Below are positions 5,099-7,604 of a stretch of 7,604 nucleotides of DNA, piece after piece. Positions within the stretch are counted from its first letter, which is position 1, and every line of letters begins with the position of its first letter. The position numbers and the translations under genes were made by a program. Source of the stretch: Planctomycetaceae bacterium (lineage in GTDB: Bacteria > Planctomycetota > Planctomycetia > Pirellulales > Thermoguttaceae); assembly GCA_015062085.1 (NCBI GenBank), contig SUVI01000171.1:1-7604 (forward strand). The letters are read 5' to 3'. Below the pieces are notes generated by a model. It did no database searches. It was given only the letters and a program-made list of their open reading frames with translations, and was not told the origin of the DNA.

Positions 5099-6010
5099 TC
5101 AGATACTCTGTTCTTTGGCCATTTCCGCAAGCGTTTCGCGGACGTTCGTGAGGAATTCATCCACGTGCTGGCGTTCCTCGAATCCCACGATCATGGTGTC
5201 GATGCCCGGCAGACGCGTCACGGCGGCGGTCGACGCACGGCGGCCTTCCGGAGTTCGGATCGTTCCTTCGCCGATGATCTTCATCGCGATCAGGCCTTTC
5301 CCGTTCTTCTTCGCTTTTTCGACGAGACGCAGATTTTCTTCCCAGTTTCCGTCCATTTTTTTGTTTTCCGGGTTCAGACGCACGTGCATGACGTCGACCC
5401 ACGGCATTTCTGCCGCCATGTGTGCGGCTGCGAGAGAGTGGCACGAAACACCATGTGCGCGGATGACGCCCTGCTGCTTCAGCTTTTCAAGCGGCTCGAA
5501 CTGGAATCCCATGACGTTCACCCACTCCGTATTGTGGATGCAGTGGAGCTGCACGATGTCGATGTAGTCCGTACGCAGTTCCTTCAGAAAACGCGGAAGC
5601 AGAATGTCGGCAGTCGGTCGTTCTTTTTCCGGAACTCCGCCTGGCTGTGCCCAGATCTTGGTACTCAAAACGTACGAATCACGCGGTTTGCCGGCAAGTG
5701 CTTCCGCCACGATCTGGTGCGAGCCGTACATGTCGGCGCAATCGAAGAAACGAATCCCCTGGTCGTAGCAGTAGCAGATCAGATCAAGAGCTTTCGCTTT
5801 GTCCATGCGCGTCAGATTGCACTGACGACCGCCGCCGCGGACTCCCGTTCCCAGACCGATGCGGGTCGCCTTGACCTGCGGAGTGAGCTGGAATTCTGCG
5901 ACCGGGTCTGCGGAAAACGGCATCGCCCCATAAAGGGAACGGACAGAGGAAAGCATTCCCGCTGCGACAGTTGAAGCTAACGTATTTTCAAGAAACTGAC
6001 GTCGTTTCAT
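5099..6010 (-). CDS. Tat-signal aldo/keto reductase
   Basis: The 303-residue protein begins MKRRQFLENTLAS, a twin-arginine export motif (RRQFL) followed by a weakly hydrophobic stretch to about residue 29. The rest is a TIM-barrel aldo/keto reductase. The family's catalytic tetrad is visible as D90, Y95 (FFDCADMYG), K118 (STKIW) and H156 (DIVQLHCIH). The C-terminal IDTMIVGFEERQHVDEF is the typical last-strand and helix region that holds cofactor phosphate. It should perform NAD(P)H-dependent carbonyl/alcohol oxidoreduction; the substrate is unknown. Length fits a single-domain enzyme, without the C-terminal ferredoxin extension found in some relatives. The ATG is supported by AGGAG at 6018-6022, seven bases upstream. 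It is transcribed alone and converges on the MenA-like gene. Export of an NADP-type enzyme is notable but common among planctomycete-annotated AKRs (general knowledge). Confidence 0.94.
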   Translation of the reverse strand: MKRRQFLENTLASTVAAGMLSSVRSLYGAMPFSADPVAEFQLTPQVKATRIGLGTGVRGGGRQCNLTRMDKAKALDLICYCYDQGIRFFDCADMYGSHQIVAEALAGKPRDSYVLSTKIWAQPGGVPEKERPTADILLPRFLKELRTDYIDIVQLHCIHNTEWVNVMGFQFEPLEKLKQQGVIRAHGVSCHSLAAAHMAAEMPWVDVMHVRLNPENKKMDGNWEENLRLVEKAKKNGKGLIAMKIIGEGTIRTPEGRRASTAAVTRLPGIDTMIVGFEERQHVDEFLTNVRETLAEMAKEQSI

Positions 6011-6021
6011 GGGCAGGCTCC

Positions 6022-6055
6022 TTTAGTAAAAATGGAAAATTTTAGTAAAAATGGA
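6022..6055 (-). repeat. 19-bp period direct repeat in the AKR leader
   Basis: TTTAGTAAAAATGGA occurs at 6022-6036 and again at 6041-6055. The pair overlaps the ribosome binding site side of the aldo/keto reductase start. Spacing of 19 bp is close to two helical turns, so it could be a regulator site, but a simple local duplication explains it equally well. Confidence 0.65.
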
Positions 6056-6112
6056 TTTGAGGGATTTTTAAAATTTTAAAAAATGCCCCATCCGGCAGCT
6101 GTGTCCCAGTTT

Positions 6113-6180
6113 CACCGCTGAAGACACAGGAAACTCACAGAGTCTCACTGAATGGGAACACGAAAAGCACGAAAAAATGA
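6113..6180 (+). repeat. Dispersed intergenic repeat, copy B1
   Basis: ACCGCTGAAGACACAGGAAA followed by CACAGAG, TCACTGAA and AACACGAAAAGCACGAAAAA keeps the order and spacing of copy A1 (4928-4996), with scattered substitutions. It has the same orientation as A1. Confidence 0.7.
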
Positions 6181-6226
6181 GAATTTCACAAAATAGCAAT
6201 TAAAAAATATTTTAAAAGCATTTTGA

Positions 6227-6346
6227 GTATTTTCGTGTTTTTCGAGAAATTCGCGCCAGGAAATTTTTCCTTCTTTTTTCGCTTCTTTTCTCACTTTTTT
6301 TCTTTTCTGTGTGTTTCTGAACCTTCTCTGTGTTTTTAGTGGTAAA
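6227..6346 (-). repeat. Dispersed intergenic repeat, diverged inverted copy B2
   Basis: The reverse complement starts TTTACCACTAAAAACACAGA, continues with CAGAAACACACAGAAAAG, and ends with CTCGAAAAACACGAAAAT. These are the same building blocks as copies A1 and B1 but with longer A/G-rich filler. Its orientation is opposite to B1, repeating the head-to-head arrangement seen at 4928-5090. Confidence 0.55.
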
Positions 6347-6368
6347 GATCGCGACAGGATCGGTACGC

Positions 6369-6382
6369 ACTTTCCGGAAAGT
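6369..6382. repeat. Perfect 14-bp palindrome
   Basis: ACTTTCCGGAAAGT is identical to its reverse complement. It lies in non-coding DNA downstream of the SPFH gene. It could be a dimeric regulator site or a remnant stem; no gene start is nearby to support regulation. Confidence 0.5.
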
Positions 6383-6434
6383 CAAAAAACGGGCAGAAAA
6401 CCGACCAAAGCGCATCCGGACTTCGGCCTGGCTC

Positions 6435-6470
6435 CAGGCAGTTTCGTTTCGCATTTGCGGGTACTGCCTG
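6435..6470. repeat. Stem-loop downstream of the SPFH gene
   Basis: CAGGCAGT (6435-6442) pairs with ACTGCCTG (6463-6470), with a 20-base loop that itself contains CGCATTTGCG. The left arm also overlaps an alternative small hairpin, CCTGG/CCAGG at 6428-6438, so two folds compete. Confidence 0.5.
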
Positions 6471-6514
6471 AAAGGAGACCGGGGTTTGGAAATTTCGTTT
6501 GCTGCAAACCCCGG
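6471..6514 (-). terminator. Probable terminator of the SPFH gene
   Basis: CCGGGGTTTG (6479-6488) and CAAACCCCGG (6505-6514) form a 10-bp GC-rich stem with a 16-base loop, 31 bp after the SPFH stop codon. On the minus strand the stem is followed by TCTCCTTTC, a weak U-rich tail. Inside it GTTTG/CAAAC (6499-6509) can form a competing small hairpin. It is the best transcription end site for this gene. Confidence 0.5.
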
Positions 6515-6545
6515 CAGTTACGGGAAAAGCACAGTTTCAGTCTTT

Positions 6546-7478
6546 TTAGTCTTTCATGACGTCTTTCAGTGCGGAGGCGAGACCGGCGATCCCCTGGATC
6601 TGGCTCGGAATGATGAGCTTGGTCGCTTTGCCGTCGGCGGCTTTTGCGAACGCCTCAAGGGACTTGAGCGTCAGGACCTGCTCGGTCGGATTTGCTTCAT
6701 TGAGCATCCGGATGCCGTCTGCGAGCGCTTTCTGGACCAGGAGGATGGCGTCAGCCTGACCGGCGGCTTCCAGGACCTGCTTTTCTTTCTCTGCCTGCGC
6801 TTTCAGGATCGCCTGCTCTTTTTCCGCTTCCGCTCGGAGGATCTGAGCCTGCTTTTCTCCTTCGGCGATGAGGATCTCGCTCTTCTTGCGGCCCTCGGCC
6901 TGAAGGATCGCTTCGCGGCGTTCACGTTCCGCCTTCATCTGCTTTTCCATGGCATCCTGAATGGCCGGCGGCGGCAGGATGTTCTTCAGTTCTACGCGAT
7001 TCACCTTGATGCCCCATTTATCCGAGGCTTCATCCAAAATGCGCGTGATCTTGGAGTTGATATTATCGCGGGAGGTCAGCGTGCCGTCAAGATCCATCTC
7101 GCCGATGATGTTTCGCAGCGTGGTCGCCGTCAGCTGTTTGATCGCGAGGATCGGCTGATTCGCGCCGTACGTGAAGAGTTTCGCATCCGTCACCTGATAA
7201 AAGACGACCGAGTCGACCTGAATGGTCACGTTATCTTTCGTGATGACCGGCTGCGGATCGTAATCCAGAACGTTCTCTTTGAGCGAGACTTTATTCACGA
7301 CGGAATCGATGAACGGCATCAGGATGTGAAGACCGGCGGCGAGCGAAGTACGGTAACTCCCGAGACGTTCCACGACGTAAACTTGCGTCTGAGGGACGAT
7401 GCGCACACAGTACGAGAGGAGAATGATCAGCGCGATGATGAACAGTACGATGACAAAAATCGCAATTTGACCAGGCAT
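6546..7478 (-). CDS. SPFH/stomatin-family membrane protein (paraslipin/QmcA-like)
   Basis: The 310-residue protein has one N-terminal membrane helix (residues 4-25), then an SPFH/band-7 domain (about 26-180). This includes VPQTQVYVVERLGSY, GLHILMPFID, VLDYDPQPVITKDNV and the conserved LRNIIGEMDLDGTLTSRD stretch. A long Ala/Glu/Lys coiled coil (about 165-240, from EKQMKAERERREAIL) and a hydrophobic C-terminal part (KLIIPSQIQGIAGL) follow. This matches QmcA/stomatin-like proteins, which form large ring or cage oligomers on the membrane and are linked with FtsH-type proteolysis and membrane microdomains (family knowledge). The start at 7478 is chosen because AAGGAA lies six bases upstream; an ATG at 7508 would add ten residues and lacks such a site. 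Such genes often neighbour an NfeD-type gene, but none is visible downstream; the upstream side leaves the window. Confidence 0.95.
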   Translation of the reverse strand: MPGQIAIFVIVLFIIALIILLSYCVRIVPQTQVYVVERLGSYRTSLAAGLHILMPFIDSVVNKVSLKENVLDYDPQPVITKDNVTIQVDSVVFYQVTDAKLFTYGANQPILAIKQLTATTLRNIIGEMDLDGTLTSRDNINSKITRILDEASDKWGIKVNRVELKNILPPPAIQDAMEKQMKAERERREAILQAEGRKKSEILIAEGEKQAQILRAEAEKEQAILKAQAEKEKQVLEAAGQADAILLVQKALADGIRMLNEANPTEQVLTLKSLEAFAKAADGKATKLIIPSQIQGIAGLASALKDVMKD

Positions 7479-7484
7479 ATTAAG

Positions 7485-7490
7485 TTCCTT
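7485..7490 (-). promoter_or_regulatory. Ribosome binding site fixing the SPFH start
   Basis: The minus strand reads AAGGAA six bases before the ATG at 7478-7476. It lies inside the frame that an upstream ATG at 7508 would use, which argues for the shorter protein. Confidence 0.75.
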
Positions 7491-7575
7491 TCTGGGGATC
7501 AAAAACATTTACGATCTTTCATGCCGAAGGACATGGTGAAGATCAAAAAAATTTCAATAGCAAAAAGTCGGAAAT

Positions 7576-7601
7576 CTGAAAAACGGAGTCCTGAAAAACG
7601 G
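7576..7601. repeat. Short direct repeat at the right edge
   Basis: CTGAAAAACGG occurs at 7576-7586 and 7591-7601, a 15-bp period. It lies upstream of the SPFH gene. One minus-strand frame stays open from the edge to a TGA near 7502, but it is too short to judge as the end of another gene. Confidence 0.6.
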
Positions 7602-7604
7602 CAC

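Larger units (their letters stand above)
6011..6545. other. Repeat-rich intergenic region
   Basis: This 535-bp gap lies upstream of the aldo/keto reductase and downstream of the SPFH gene. It holds the direct repeat at 6022-6055, two copies of the dispersed repeat (6113-6180 and 6227-6346), a perfect 14-bp palindrome at 6369-6382, and two stem-loops at 6435-6514. I see no credible gene in it. The promoter of the aldo/keto reductase must lie here but no clear -35/-10 pair is visible. Confidence 0.65.

Noticed and set aside
5165..5974. 269-codon plus-strand frame over the aldo/keto reductase
   Set aside because: Antisense to a gene with a complete catalytic tetrad; no recognisable content.
6212..6454. 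80-codon minus-strand frame containing FTTKNTEKVQKHTEKK
   Set aside because: This peptide is what the intergenic repeat spells when read through. Such TTKxTE-type 'proteins' are a familiar false annotation from these repeats.

Overview
The window is bacterial chromosomal DNA. It carries six protein-coding genes, four of which belong to readily recognised families. The best guess for the host is a planctomycete (Planctomycetota, Pirellulales-like). Three things suggest this: the FlgM-type C-terminus, the Tat-exported aldo/keto reductase, and intergenic 'CGCAGAGAACGCAG / CACGAAAAGCACGAAAAA'-type repeats. This is inference; no rRNA or other phylogenetic marker is present. I see no phage, IS element, CRISPR array, tRNA or rRNA.

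Layout, left to right. (1) 1-495, minus strand: the N-terminal 165 codons of a secreted protein made largely of Lys/Ala octapeptide repeats. Its 3' end lies outside the window. (2) 496-1098: a 603-bp AT-rich divergent intergenic region with a nested hairpin, an AT hairpin and a near-consensus sigma-70 promoter pointing right. (3) 1099-1410, plus: a FlgM-like anti-sigma-28 factor with its own intrinsic terminator, so probably monocistronic. (4) 1802-3832, plus: an MsbA-type ABC half-transporter (fused membrane domain and ATPase), followed after 69 bp by a MenA-like prenyltransferase (3902-4834). The gap between them is filled by three tandem 20-bp units, each able to form a UUCG-tetraloop mini-hairpin. 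(5) 4835-5098: convergent intergenic space holding a fold-back pair of dispersed repeats. (6) 5099-6010, minus: a Tat-signal aldo/keto reductase. (7) 6011-6545: repeat-rich non-coding DNA with more copies of the same repeat family and several stem-loops. (8) 6546-7478, minus: an SPFH/stomatin-like membrane-anchored protein. (9) 7479-7604: leader of that gene, nothing else firm.

Functionally the genes look like separate small units rather than one pathway. Only the ABC exporter and MenA-like enzyme share strand and spacing compatible with co-transcription. The most unusual items are the secreted Lys/Ala repeat protein, the triple UUCG hairpin array between the ABC and MenA-like genes, and the head-to-head fold-back repeats that occupy gene 3' ends. 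I found no convincing multi-gene novel system.
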